Assembly (NCBI RefSeq): GCF_002749615.1 | Contig: NZ_CP024201.1 | Span: 4,197,001 to 4,261,000, forward strand | Direction: 5' to 3' | DNA length: 64,000 nucleotides | Source: Caulobacter mirabilis | Lineage (GTDB): Bacteria > Pseudomonadota > Alphaproteobacteria > Caulobacterales > Caulobacteraceae | Shown: in pieces, positions 36,704 to 44,725 of the stretch | Position numbering within the stretch: position 1 is the stretch's first letter | Layout: each line of letters opens with the position of its first letter | Translations under genes and position numbers: made by a program | The notes under the pieces: generated by a model | Told to the model about the DNA's origin: nothing | Seen by the model: the letters and a program-made list of their open reading frames with translations, nothing else | Database searches by the model: none

Positions 36704-37747
36704 TTAGGCGAACAGCTTGGCCCAGCGGCGCTTGTCGCGGGCCTTCCAGGCGCCGCGATGGTAGGCGTCCGAACCGATCAGCGGCACGACCGTGGTAGCT
36801 TCGGCGAAGACCATCTGCTCGTGGGTGGTCTGGACCTTGCCCCAGCTGGCGGCCTCCTGGAGCGTCGAGGAGCTGCAGGCGCCGTCGCGGACGTCGGCGA
36901 CGGTGATCTGGACCGCGTACTTGTGCATCTCGGCCTCGACGCCGAGGATCTCGGCGCAGACGACGGTGTCTTGCGCGAAGTTCTTCGGCACGCCGCCGCC
37001 GACCATGAACAGGCCGGTGACGCCGGCGGCGATCTTGATGTCGGTCAGTTCGCGGAAGTCGGCGATGGCGTCGAGCATCATGTAGGGCTTGCCGGCGGCG
37101 GCGCGCTCCTTCTGGTGCTTGACCAGGCCGAAGCCGGCCGAACTGTCGACGAAGGCCGGGCAGAAGATCGGCACGCCTTCTTCATAGGCGGTCTGGATCA
37201 GCGAGCCGGGCTTCTTGGCGTTGCCTTCCGACAGCCACTTGCCCATCTCCCAGATGAACTCGCGCGAGCTGTAGCCGCGCGGCTCCAGGCGGTTGGCGAT
37301 CTCCAGGATGGTATGGTCACAGGCCTGGAGCTCTTCCTCGTCGATGTAGGTGTCGTAGATGCGGTCGATGTAGTTGGCCCGCAGCACGTTGTCGTCGACC
37401 GGGCCGGCGGCCTGATAGTGCTTGAAGCCGAGGGCTTCGAAGAAATCCATGTCGACGATCGAGGCGCCGGTGGCGACCACCGCGTCGACCATCCCGAACT
37501 TCACCATGTCGCGGTAGACGTGCATGCAGCCGCCGGCCGAGGTCGAGCCGGCCAGGATCAGCCACGGCGAGCAGTCCTTGTCTTCCAGCGCCATGTTGAA
37601 GATGTCGGCCGCGCGGGCGGTGTCGCGCGAGCTGAACGACATCTTGCGCATCGAGTCGATGATCGGGCGCGCGTCGAAGCTGGTGATGTCGACATGCTCG
37701 ACGGTGTTGGCGAGCAGTTGTGCCTTGGTGTTGGTCGGAGCGTTCAT
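36704..37747 (-). CDS. Deoxyhypusine-synthase-like enzyme, probable homospermidine synthase
   Basis: This 347-residue protein belongs to the deoxyhypusine synthase family. The active-site Lys is kept in EAASWGKVQ (Lys304), matching the AVSWGK of human DHS, and LILAGSTSAGGCMHVYRDM and GLFMVGGGVPKNFAQDT match NAD-binding elements. Bacteria lack eIF5A, so these homologues are thought to transfer the aminobutyl group to putrescine and make homospermidine. It lies directly downstream of an ornithine decarboxylase that would supply putrescine. The length and conserved Lys argue for activity; the exact product is inferred. Confidence 0.88.
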   Translation of the reverse strand: MNAPTNTKAQLLANTVEHVDITSFDARPIIDSMRKMSFSSRDTARAADIFNMALEDKDCSPWLILAGSTSAGGCMHVYRDMVKFGMVDAVVATGASIVDMDFFEALGFKHYQAAGPVDDNVLRANYIDRIYDTYIDEEELQACDHTILEIANRLEPRGYSSREFIWEMGKWLSEGNAKKPGSLIQTAYEEGVPIFCPAFVDSSAGFGLVKHQKERAAAGKPYMMLDAIADFRELTDIKIAAGVTGLFMVGGGVPKNFAQDTVVCAEILGVEAEMHKYAVQITVADVRDGACSSSTLQEAASWGKVQTTHEQMVFAEATTVVPLIGSDAYHRGAWKARDKRRWAKLFA

Positions 37748-37793
37748 CGCTTCGGTTTCCCTGACAGTGAGCGCCCGTCCAAACAGCTATCGA

Positions 37794-37823
37794 CCCCAGC
37801 CCGGACGGAGCGACGGGCTGGGG
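37794..37823. terminator. Hairpin between the decarboxylase and DHS-like genes
   Basis: CCCCAGCCCG at 37794-37803 and CGGGCTGGGG at 37814-37823 form a perfect 10-bp stem with a 10-base loop just after the decarboxylase stop. No T tract follows on the minus strand, so it may only attenuate read-through into the DHS-like gene. Confidence 0.55.
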
Positions 37824-37843
37824 CTAAACGCGTAAGTCGCGGA

Positions 37844-39094
37844 TTATCTCCTGCGACGCTTCTTGCTCTTCGCGCGCGGCAGTTTCACGACATTCTCGAT
37901 CGCCGTGCGGGGCGCGGGGATCGAGCGACGGGCGAGGCCGAACATGGAGGCCATCGGGGCGTCGCCCACCTCGACCGTCTCCACGGCGCCGAAGCCGTTG
38001 AAGTCGGTGCGCATGGCGACGCCGTAGGCGCCCAGCATCCCGATCTCCACGAAGTCGCCTTCGCGGATGTCCTCGGGCAGCAGGAACGGTCCCGGCATGT
38101 AGTCGATCGAGTCGCAGGTCGGGCCGTAGAACGAGAAGGGCTTGAGACCGCCTTCCAGCTCACGGCCGTCCGCTCCGCCGCGGTAGCCCTTCACCGGGAA
38201 GGGCCACTTGGCGTGCGCCGCATCGAACAGCGAGCCATAGGCGCCGTCGTTCAGGTACAGGGCGTCGCCCTTGCGCAGCTCGACGCGGGTCATGAGCGAG
38301 GTCGACTCGGCGACCAGCGCCCGGCCCGGCTCGCACCACAGCTCGGTCGTCTCCGACACGGGCATCTCGTTGAAGCCCCGGTCGATGGCGGCGATGTAGT
38401 CGGCCATGTCGGGCGGGATCATGCCCGGATAGACCGACGGGAAGCCGCCGCCGACGTCGATGACGTCCGCGAACACGCCCGCCCGCACCAGGGCGCGGCC
38501 GGTCTGGGCCATCGCCGCCTGGAAAGCGGTCGGCCGCATGCACTGGCTGCCGACGTGGAACGACACGCCCATCAGCTCCTGCGTCGCGCGACGAGCGGCC
38601 AGCATCAGAGCCGGAGCTTGATGGCTGTCCACGCCGAACTTGCCGGACAGGCTGTAGGCGGCGCCGTCAGCCGACACGCCCATGCGGACGATCAGGTTCA
38701 GATCCTTGGCCCCGCCCGTGGCGTCGATGATCTTCTCGAGCTCTTCGTGCGTATCGAAGGAGAAGGTTTTCACGCCGTGGTCGAAGTAGGCGGCCGAGAT
38801 CGCGGCCCGGCTCTTCACCGGGTGCATGAAGGCCATGCGGGCTCCCGGCGCATGACGCGCCACGAGCTCGATCTCGGCGATCGAGGCCACATCGAAGCCG
38901 GTGACGCCGCTCTGCACGAGGGTCTCGACGACCCATGGCGAAGGGTTCGCCTTCACCGCGTAGAGGACTTCACCCTTGAAATTCGTCTGGAACCAGCGCG
39001 CTGCGACGGCTACGGCATCGCGTCGCACAAGGGCGACGGGACGTTCCGGAGACCGCTCACGGACCAGGTCCAGGGGCGTATGGTACGTGCGCAA
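37844..39094 (-). CDS. Ornithine decarboxylase (fold type III PLP enzyme)
   Basis: This 416-residue enzyme is of the eukaryotic-type ODC/DapDC family. The PLP-binding Lys48 lies in VLYAVKANP, and HVGSQC, DVGGGFPSVY, WCEPGRALVAES and the C-terminal GPTCDSIDYM complete the set. GPTCDS with the following Asp favours ornithine over diaminopimelate. It should make putrescine from ornithine in the cytosol for the DHS-like enzyme. The start is TTG 39094 with CAGGGGG upstream. A Lys/Arg-rich tail (KSKKRRRR) closes the protein. The 339-bp divergent gap to phnC is long enough for a regulatory leader. Confidence 0.9.
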   Translation of the reverse strand: MRTYHTPLDLVRERSPERPVALVRRDAVAVAARWFQTNFKGEVLYAVKANPSPWVVETLVQSGVTGFDVASIAEIELVARHAPGARMAFMHPVKSRAAISAAYFDHGVKTFSFDTHEELEKIIDATGGAKDLNLIVRMGVSADGAAYSLSGKFGVDSHQAPALMLAARRATQELMGVSFHVGSQCMRPTAFQAAMAQTGRALVRAGVFADVIDVGGGFPSVYPGMIPPDMADYIAAIDRGFNEMPVSETTELWCEPGRALVAESTSLMTRVELRKGDALYLNDGAYGSLFDAAHAKWPFPVKGYRGGADGRELEGGLKPFSFYGPTCDSIDYMPGPFLLPEDIREGDFVEIGMLGAYGVAMRTDFNGFGAVETVEVGDAPMASMFGLARRSIPAPRTAIENVVKLPRAKSKKRRRR

Positions 39095-39176
39095 TTCACG
39101 TAACCCCCTGCAAATTGTTAACCCAGACCGGCGTTAGCGGCGCAGCAGTAGACCTACGGGGTCCGCCGGAAGGCGC

Positions 39177-39205
39177 GAAATAGGGACTGCGGACCCGGAT
39201 GTAAA
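39177..39205 (-). promoter_or_regulatory. Candidate promoter for ornithine decarboxylase
   Basis: On the minus strand TTTACA (39205-39200) and TATTTC (39182-39177) are 17 bp apart, predicting a leader of about 75 bases before the TTG start. The -35 matches five of six consensus bases; the -10 matches three. Confidence 0.4.
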
Positions 39206-39361
39206 GATCAAAAATTCCCCTTGCGCCGTCAGGGGTCGCGCGGATATCGCGGAAGCGGGTCGATGATGGCGCTTCACGTCCGCCGCGTACGGACCTTTAC
39301 CTGCGACGCGCGCAGGCTGTAGAGGGCGCGGAAGCCGTCGCGAGGGACAGTTCATGCCCTC

Positions 39362-39379
39362 GCGTCACGAAACTTTCGC
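39362..39379 (+). promoter_or_regulatory. Pho-box-like site upstream of phnC
   Basis: GCGTCAC (39362-39368) and CTTTCGC (39373-39379) are separated by four bases, the 11-bp period of PhoB half-sites (consensus CTGTCAT or CTGTCAC). Each unit matches five of seven positions. A hexamer CATGAC lies about ten bases downstream. This is the weakest of the three sites in the island. Confidence 0.4.
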
Positions 39380-39433
39380 ATGCCCCTTCCATGACAACTG
39401 GGCTTCTGTGCTAAGGACTCTCTCCGAAAAGCC

Positions 39434-40228
39434 ATGACGTCGGACGCAGTTCTCTCCATTCGCTCGGTCTCGAAGACCTTTGGCGCGCGCCGTGCGCTCG
39501 ACGGCGTGTCGCTCGACGTCGCGCGCGGCGAGATGGTCGCCCTCATCGGCCCGTCGGGCTCCGGCAAATCGACGCTGCTGCGCTCCATCGACGGCCTCCA
39601 GACCATCGACAACGGCGAAGGCTTCATCGCCGCCTTCGGCGACAAGCTCCAGGCCAAGGGCAGGCTGACCGACAAGGTGCGCAAGTCGCGCACCCGGATC
39701 GGCTTCATCGCCCAGCAGTTCAATCTGGTCGGCCGGCTGAGCCTGTTCACGAACGTGGCGCTCGGCTCGCTGGGCCGCATCCCCTTCGTCCGGGGCCTCC
39801 TCGGCCAGTGGCCCAAGGAAACCAAGCTGGCCGCCATGGCCGCCCTGCACCGCGTCGGGGTCTCCGACTACGCCGGCCAGCGCGCCAACACCCTCTCCGG
39901 CGGGCAGCAGCAGCGCGGCGCCATCGCCCGCGCGTTGGTCCAGAAGGCCAAGATCATCCTCGCCGACGAGCCGGTCGCCTCGCTCGACCCGGTCTCCGCC
40001 CGCAAGGTGATGGAGATCCTGAGCGAGCTGAACGCCACGGATGGCCTGACCGTCATCGTCACCCTGCACCAGGTCGACTACGCCCTGCGCTACTGCAAGC
40101 GCGTGGTCGCCCTCAAGGCCGGCAAGAAGGTCTACGACGGTCCGTCGTCGGGCCTGGACCGCGCCAAGCTCATCGACATCTACGGCCCGGAATTCGAAGA
40201 CGTCTTCTGGGAAGGGGCTCCCGCATGA
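39434..40228 (+). CDS. phnC: PhnC-type ABC transporter ATPase
   Basis: This 264-residue protein has Walker A GPSGSGKSTLLRSI, the Q-loop GFIAQQFNLVGRL, the ABC signature LSGGQQQRGAIARAL and Walker B IILADEPVASLDP. The QQFNLVGRLSLFTNVALGSL segment is characteristic of PhnC of phosphonate, phosphite and phosphate importers. It energises import through PhnE and PhnD, encoded next with ATGA and TAATG overlaps. No C-P lyase or phosphonatase genes accompany it, so phosphonate may not be the true substrate. A Pho-box-like site lies 54 bp upstream. Confidence 0.9.
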   Translation: MTSDAVLSIRSVSKTFGARRALDGVSLDVARGEMVALIGPSGSGKSTLLRSIDGLQTIDNGEGFIAAFGDKLQAKGRLTDKVRKSRTRIGFIAQQFNLVGRLSLFTNVALGSLGRIPFVRGLLGQWPKETKLAAMAALHRVGVSDYAGQRANTLSGGQQQRGAIARALVQKAKIILADEPVASLDPVSARKVMEILSELNATDGLTVIVTLHQVDYALRYCKRVVALKAGKKVYDGPSSGLDRAKLIDIYGPEFEDVFWEGAPA

Positions 40229-41253
40229 TCCGCAGAACCCTCGTCGGCGGCGCCGTCGCCGCGCTCGCCCTCCTCGGCCTGGCCGCTTGCGGCGGCGGCG
40301 ACACCGCCTCCAAGCCCGCGGCCGAGAAGGAACTGGTCTTCTCGATCCTGCCGGCCGAGAGCCAAGCGTCGTCCGAGCCGCTGTGGCGGCCGCTCATCGA
40401 CGACCTGCGCAAGGAGACCGGGCTGAACATCAAGCTGCGGTTCGTCTCCAACTACGCCCTGCTGGTCCAGGCGATGTCGGCCAAACAGACGGACGTGGGC
40501 TGGTTCTCGGCGCTGCCGGCGCTGGAGGCCACCCGCCGCGCCAACGGCAAGGTCATCGGCCGCATCGTCGATATGCAGGGCCGCACCGGCTACGAGTCGG
40601 TCCTGATCGTGAAGAAGGGCTCGGGCATCACGCTCGACAAGGTTCTCGCCTGCGGCAAGACGTACAGCTTCGGCCTGGGCGACGCGAAGTCCACCTCCGG
40701 CACCCTGGCCCCGATGGCCTTCCTGTTCGGCCCCCGCAACATCGAGCCGGGCGAGTGTTTCAGCCAGGTTCGCAACGCCAACCACCAGGCCAACGCCCTG
40801 GGCGTGGCCAACGGCGTCGTCGACGTGGCGACCAACAACTCGGTCGGTCTGGTCTTCCTGGCCAAGCAGTTCCCGGCTCAGGCCGAGAAGATCGAGGTCA
40901 TCTGGGAATCGCCGATGATCCCGGAAAGCTCGATCGTCGTGCGCAAGGACCTCGACCCGGCCACCATCGAGAAGCTGCGCAGCTTCTTCCTGACCTACGG
41001 CAAGGCCCAGGGTCCCGAGGGCGACCGCCAGCGCGCGGTGCTGAAGGGTCTTGAGTACGGCGGCTTCCTGCCGGCCGACGACAGCTACCTCGACCCGGTG
41101 CGCGAGATGGAGGCCTCGGAGGATCTCCGGAAGGCCAAGCGCTCGGGCGACCAGGCCGCGATCAAGAAGGCCCAGGCAACCTACGACGCCATCCACGCCC
41201 GCGTGGTCAACGCCGCCAAGGCCGAGGCCGCCCGCACGCCGGTGGCGCCGTAA
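40225..41253 (+). CDS. phnD: PhnD-type periplasmic substrate-binding lipoprotein
   Basis: This 342-residue protein starts at ATG 40225, overlapping the phnC stop by four bases. It has a lipoprotein signal peptide with LAAC (Cys near residue 22). The PhnD-family pattern follows: FSILPAESQASSEPLWRPLI, FVSNYALLVQAMSAKQTDVG and a ligand-contact S-T-S-G-T in GLGDAKSTSGTLAP. Homologues bind phosphonate, phosphite or phosphate, and sequence alone does not separate these. The C-terminal 40 residues are Lys/Ala-rich helix. It delivers ligand to PhnE. Confidence 0.88.
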   Translation: MIRRTLVGGAVAALALLGLAACGGGDTASKPAAEKELVFSILPAESQASSEPLWRPLIDDLRKETGLNIKLRFVSNYALLVQAMSAKQTDVGWFSALPALEATRRANGKVIGRIVDMQGRTGYESVLIVKKGSGITLDKVLACGKTYSFGLGDAKSTSGTLAPMAFLFGPRNIEPGECFSQVRNANHQANALGVANGVVDVATNNSVGLVFLAKQFPAQAEKIEVIWESPMIPESSIVVRKDLDPATIEKLRSFFLTYGKAQGPEGDRQRAVLKGLEYGGFLPADDSYLDPVREMEASEDLRKAKRSGDQAAIKKAQATYDAIHARVVNAAKAEAARTPVAP

Positions 41254-42062
41254 TGACCACGACCGTCGATTCCGGCGCCGTGCCGCCGCCGCCCAGCAAG
41301 TCGCTGTCCGCACGGCTCCTCGACCTGCTTCTGTGGGGCGGACTCGCCGTCGCGCTGGCTGCGGCCTTCGGTCCGGCTGAGATCGGCAAACTGCCCAAGC
41401 TGCTGGCCGGCTCCGAGAGCTTCAACGAGCTGGGCGCCGCCCTGCTCAACCCCGACTTCACCAACTGGAAGTTCCTCGTCCACAAGATGGTCGAGACGGT
41501 TCAGATCGCGCTCTGGGGCACGTTCATCGCCGTGTTCGTGGCGGTGCCGCTGGGCCTTCTCGCCGCCCGCAACATCACCCCGATCTGGATCCAGCAGCCG
41601 ATCCGCCGCGTACTCGATCTGATCCGCGCCGTGCCCGACCTGGTCATCGGCCTGATCTTCGTGATCATCGTCGGCCTCAGCCCCCTGGCCGGGGTGCTGG
41701 CTCTCGCCTTCAACACCGGCGGCGTGCTGGCCAAGCTGTTCTCCGAGGCGGTCGAGTCGATCGACAAGGGCCCGGTCGAAGGCGTCCGCGCCACCGGCGC
41801 GGTGCCGCTGCAGGAGATCGTCTGGGGCGTGATCCCGCAGGTCGCGCCGCTGTGGACCTCGTTCGCCCTGTACCGCTTCGAGTCGAACGCCCGCGCCGCC
41901 ACGGTGCTGGGCCTGATCGGCGCCGGCGGCATCGGCCAGACCCTGATCGAGTCCTTCAACAGCTTCGACTACCGCACCGTGTCGGCCATCGCGATCGTGG
42001 TCGTGATCACCGTCAGCCTGATCGATCTGCTGTCGCAGGCGATCCGCAAGCGCCTGCTGTAG
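41253..42062 (+). CDS. phnE: PhnE-type ABC transporter permease
   Basis: This 269-residue permease has five to six membrane helices and the EAA loop contacting PhnC, here IDKGPVEGVRATGAVPLQEI. The start overlaps the phnD stop as TAATG. The C-terminal segment (VLGLIGAGGIGQTLIESFNS then FDYRTVSAIAIVVVITVS) is typical of PhnE. With PhnC and PhnD it forms a complete importer. A second permease is absent, so the functional unit is presumably a homodimer. The intergenic region that follows holds the six-unit Pho-box array of the porin gene. Confidence 0.9.
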   Translation: MTTTVDSGAVPPPPSKSLSARLLDLLLWGGLAVALAAAFGPAEIGKLPKLLAGSESFNELGAALLNPDFTNWKFLVHKMVETVQIALWGTFIAVFVAVPLGLLAARNITPIWIQQPIRRVLDLIRAVPDLVIGLIFVIIVGLSPLAGVLALAFNTGGVLAKLFSEAVESIDKGPVEGVRATGAVPLQEIVWGVIPQVAPLWTSFALYRFESNARAATVLGLIGAGGIGQTLIESFNSFDYRTVSAIAIVVVITVSLIDLLSQAIRKRLL

Positions 42063-42081
42063 TCCTCCGGCGCCGGAGCGA

Positions 42082-42143
42082 CCGTCACAAAACGGTCGCC
42101 CGACCGTCATGGAACCTTGCTTCGATTGTCGCCGGACCGTCGC
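42082..42143 (+). promoter_or_regulatory. Tandem Pho-box array in front of the porin gene
   Basis: Seven-base units resembling the PhoB half-site CTGTCAT/C start at 42082 (CCGTCAC), 42093 (CGGTCGC), 42104 (CCGTCAT), 42115 (CCTTGCT, weak), 42126 (TTGTCGC) and 42137 (CCGTCGC), an exact 11-bp period over six positions. The first spacer is AAAA, as in classical boxes. TAGATC at 42154-42159 lies ten bases after the last unit and can serve as the -10. This geometry matches binding of three PhoB dimers. Confidence 0.72.
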
Positions 42144-42212
42144 CCCCCGAGCCTAGATCAAGGCTCGCGCCCCTGAACCGAGGGGCATGGGGATATCGAC
42201 AAGGATCCGACT

Positions 42213-43502
42213 ATGAAAACGAAGACCTCGCTGGTGTGCGGGTCTGCGCTGGGCGCGCTTATGGCGCTGGCCCTGGCTTCTGGCGCGCAGGCTCAAGAGA
42301 CGACGACGTCCTGGAAGGGCGCTCCGCAATTCTCGAACGACGGCGTCAGCTTCAAGGTCCGCGGCCGCGTCCTGCTGGACGCCGTGTTCCAGGACATCGA
42401 CCGTGAGACCGGCGCCGACTTCAGCACCCGCGCCGTCCGCGGCCGCCAAGTCTTCCTCGGCGTCGAAGGTCAACTGAACAACTACTTCGCCTACAAGGTC
42501 GAGGGCGGCGCGGTGAACGGCGGCGCCTGGGCCTGGGACGACGTGGTCATCGAGTACAAGCCGACCGACACCGCCTCGATCATGTTCGGCAACATCAAGG
42601 CCGCCGGCCTTGAGAACCTGACCTCGACCCGCTTCACCACCTTCATGGACCGCGGCGCCTTCGGCGAAATCGGCCCGGACAGCTACGTGCTCAGCGCCGT
42701 GCTGAAGATGAACGGGACCAACTGGACCGCCACCGGCGCCGTCCAGGGCGACACCATCAACAACGCCGACCTGACCACCGCCGCGACCAACGCGCCGGAC
42801 GTCGAAGAGCGCCTGGGCTTCACCGGCCGCGTCAGCTTCGCGCCGATCCTGGAAGACGAGAACAAGGTCCACCTGGCCGCCTTCGCGCGCTACCGCGATC
42901 ACGGCAGTGAAGCCGCCTTCTCCTACGCCACCCGTCCGAACACCGCCTTCGGCAACCGCTACGTCAACACCGGCGCCGTCGGCGACAAGGACACCATGTG
43001 GGGCGTCGAAGGCGCCTGGGTGTTCAAGAACTTCTCGGTGCAGGGCGAGTACGCCAACATCGACGTCGACCGCTTCGTCGGCACGGGCAGCGTCTCGGCC
43101 GGCGCCGATCCTTCGGTGAAGGTGGGCTACGCCTTCGTCAGCTTCTGGCCGACCGGCGAGATGCGCAACTACGACGCGGCCAAGGGCGAGTTCGGTCGTC
43201 CGAAGATCCTGAACCCGGTCACCGCCGGCGGCTGGGGCGGCGTCGAACTGGCGGTCCGCTACGACTACGCCGACCTGTCGGACGCCTACGACACCGCCTC
43301 CACGGCGGCCGCCAAGACCCTGTCGCAGGACGCGGGCAAGTACACCGCCTGGACCCTGGGCGTGAACTACTACCCGACCCCGTACGTCCGCTTCCAGGCG
43401 AACTACACCAAGTCGAAGAACGAACTTCCCGTCCTGGTTCCGGGCACGGGCCGCGACGTGGACGCCGACACTCTGCAGTTCCGCGCCCAACTCGACTTCT
43501 GA
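42213..43502 (+). CDS. OprO/OprP-family phosphate-selective porin
   Basis: This 429-residue protein has a signal peptide (about residues 1-28, cleavage near GAQAQ) and a 16-stranded beta-barrel of the Porin_O_P family. VRGRQVFLGVEGQLNNYFAY and VNYYPTPYVRFQANYT are recognisable, and it ends in LDF with a terminal Phe. OprO and OprP form trimeric anion channels for polyphosphate and phosphate in the outer membrane. The upstream Pho-box array and the pstS gene 32 bases downstream support a phosphate role. The ribosome-binding site is AAGGATCCG. Confidence 0.88.
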   Translation: MKTKTSLVCGSALGALMALALASGAQAQETTTSWKGAPQFSNDGVSFKVRGRVLLDAVFQDIDRETGADFSTRAVRGRQVFLGVEGQLNNYFAYKVEGGAVNGGAWAWDDVVIEYKPTDTASIMFGNIKAAGLENLTSTRFTTFMDRGAFGEIGPDSYVLSAVLKMNGTNWTATGAVQGDTINNADLTTAATNAPDVEERLGFTGRVSFAPILEDENKVHLAAFARYRDHGSEAAFSYATRPNTAFGNRYVNTGAVGDKDTMWGVEGAWVFKNFSVQGEYANIDVDRFVGTGSVSAGADPSVKVGYAFVSFWPTGEMRNYDAAKGEFGRPKILNPVTAGGWGGVELAVRYDYADLSDAYDTASTAAAKTLSQDAGKYTAWTLGVNYYPTPYVRFQANYTKSKNELPVLVPGTGRDVDADTLQFRAQLDF

Positions 43503-43534
43503 TACGGCATAACGTCCTCGCTAGGATAAACGAG

Positions 43535-44572
43535 ATGAAGAAGCTCCTCGGTACGGCCGCCGCCCTGGCGGTCATGACCATCGCCTCGCAGGCCCACGCG
43601 GCCCGCGACTACGTCTGGGCCGCCGGCTCCTCGACGGTGTTCCCGTTCACCACCCGCGTGGCCGAGAACTACGCCAAGAAGACCGGCAACAAGGCCCCCA
43701 AGGTCGAGTCGCTGGGCACCGGCGGCGGCATCAAGCTGTTCTGCGGCGGCACGGGCGAAGGTTTCCCGGACATCGCCAACGCCTCGCGCCCGATGAAGAA
43801 GTCGGAGTTCGACGCCTGCGCCGCCAAGGGCGTGAAGGACATCATCCAGATTCGCATCGGCTACGACGGCATCGTCGTCGCCACGGACAAGGACGGCGCC
43901 GACTACAACTTCAAGCTGGAGCACCTGTACCTGGGCTTGTCGTCCAAGGTCCTGCGCTTCGGCAAGCACGTCGCCAACCCGTACAAGACCTGGGATGAAG
44001 TCGGCTCGGGCCTGCCGGGCAACCGCATCGTGGTCTACGGCCCGCCGCCGACCTCGGGCACCCGCGACGCCTTCATCGAGCTCGGCGTCGAAGCCGGCGC
44101 CCGCAAGTTCCCGATCCTCGAGGAAATGCGCTCGAACAACGAAAAGGGCTTCAAGGGCCTGGTCGATCCGCTGCGTTCGGACGGCTGGATCGACGCCGGC
44201 GAGAACGACAACGCCATCGTCCAGACGCTGACCCGCACCCCGGGCTCGCTGGGCGTGTTCGGCTTCTCGTTCCTGGAAGAGAACGGCGACAAGGTGAAGG
44301 GCGCGACCATCAACGGCGTCGCCCCGACCCCGACCACCATCGCCAACGGCTCCTACCCGCTGTCGCGCTCGCTCTACATCTACGTCAAGAAGTCCAACCT
44401 CGGCGTCACGCCGGGCCTGAAGGAGTTCGTGAGCGAATTCGTCTCCGACGCGGCCACCGGTCGTGGCGGCTACCTGCAGAGCCGCGGCCTGATCCCGCTG
44501 CCCGCCGCCCAGCACGAAGCCAACAAGGCCTCGGCCTCGGAAGGCAAGACGATGAGCCGTCCGACCTCGTAA
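43535..44572 (+). CDS. pstS: PstS-type phosphate-binding periplasmic protein
   Basis: This 345-residue protein starts at ATG 43535 and has a signal peptide (about residues 1-22, cleavage near AHAARD). PstS phosphate-binding elements are WAAGSSTVFPFTTRVAENYA, VESLGTGGGIKLFCGG, FPDIANASRPMKK and GPPPTSGTRDAF. It captures phosphate in the periplasm for a PstCAB permease that is not encoded here, so it is an orphan binding protein. It lies 32 bases after the porin gene without a promoter between, so the two share the Pho-box-controlled transcript. A terminator follows. Confidence 0.9.
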   Translation: MKKLLGTAAALAVMTIASQAHAARDYVWAAGSSTVFPFTTRVAENYAKKTGNKAPKVESLGTGGGIKLFCGGTGEGFPDIANASRPMKKSEFDACAAKGVKDIIQIRIGYDGIVVATDKDGADYNFKLEHLYLGLSSKVLRFGKHVANPYKTWDEVGSGLPGNRIVVYGPPPTSGTRDAFIELGVEAGARKFPILEEMRSNNEKGFKGLVDPLRSDGWIDAGENDNAIVQTLTRTPGSLGVFGFSFLEENGDKVKGATINGVAPTPTTIANGSYPLSRSLYIYVKKSNLGVTPGLKEFVSEFVSDAATGRGGYLQSRGLIPLPAAQHEANKASASEGKTMSRPTS

Positions 44573-44601
44573 TCACGAGTGTATCCCAGCAAGTGACGAC
44601 T

Positions 44602-44638
44602 GCGCCGCGGGCCGTTGGTCCGCGGCGCTTTCTTGTTG
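44602..44638 (+). terminator. Rho-independent terminator after pstS
   Basis: GCGCCGCGG (44602-44610) pairs with CCGCGGCGC (44620-44628) around a nine-base loop and runs into TTTCTTGTTGT. It ends the porin-pstS transcript. Confidence 0.85.
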
Positions 44639-44725
44639 TAGGGTTCGACCACGGCTCCCGTCGCCGAACCGAAGCCGGGGCGTCCGGGGCCGTCCCCCGT
44701 CGGCGCGACCCAACGCCCAGAGGCC

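Larger units (their letters stand above)
39095..39433. other. Divergent intergenic region between ornithine decarboxylase and phnC
   Basis: This 339-bp gap has no credible gene. From left to right it holds the decarboxylase leader, a candidate minus-strand promoter (39177-39205), a minus-strand hairpin CCCCT/AGGGG (about 39216-39234) followed by AATTTTTGATC, and a two-unit Pho-box-like site facing phnC (39362-39379). Alphaproteobacterial ornithine decarboxylase genes can carry the speF leader RNA, but I cannot confirm it here by eye. Confidence 0.6.

Noticed and set aside
37748..37793. A Pho box before the DHS-like gene
   Set aside because: A single CTGTCAG half-site occurs on the minus strand, but no second unit lies at 11 bp on either side.
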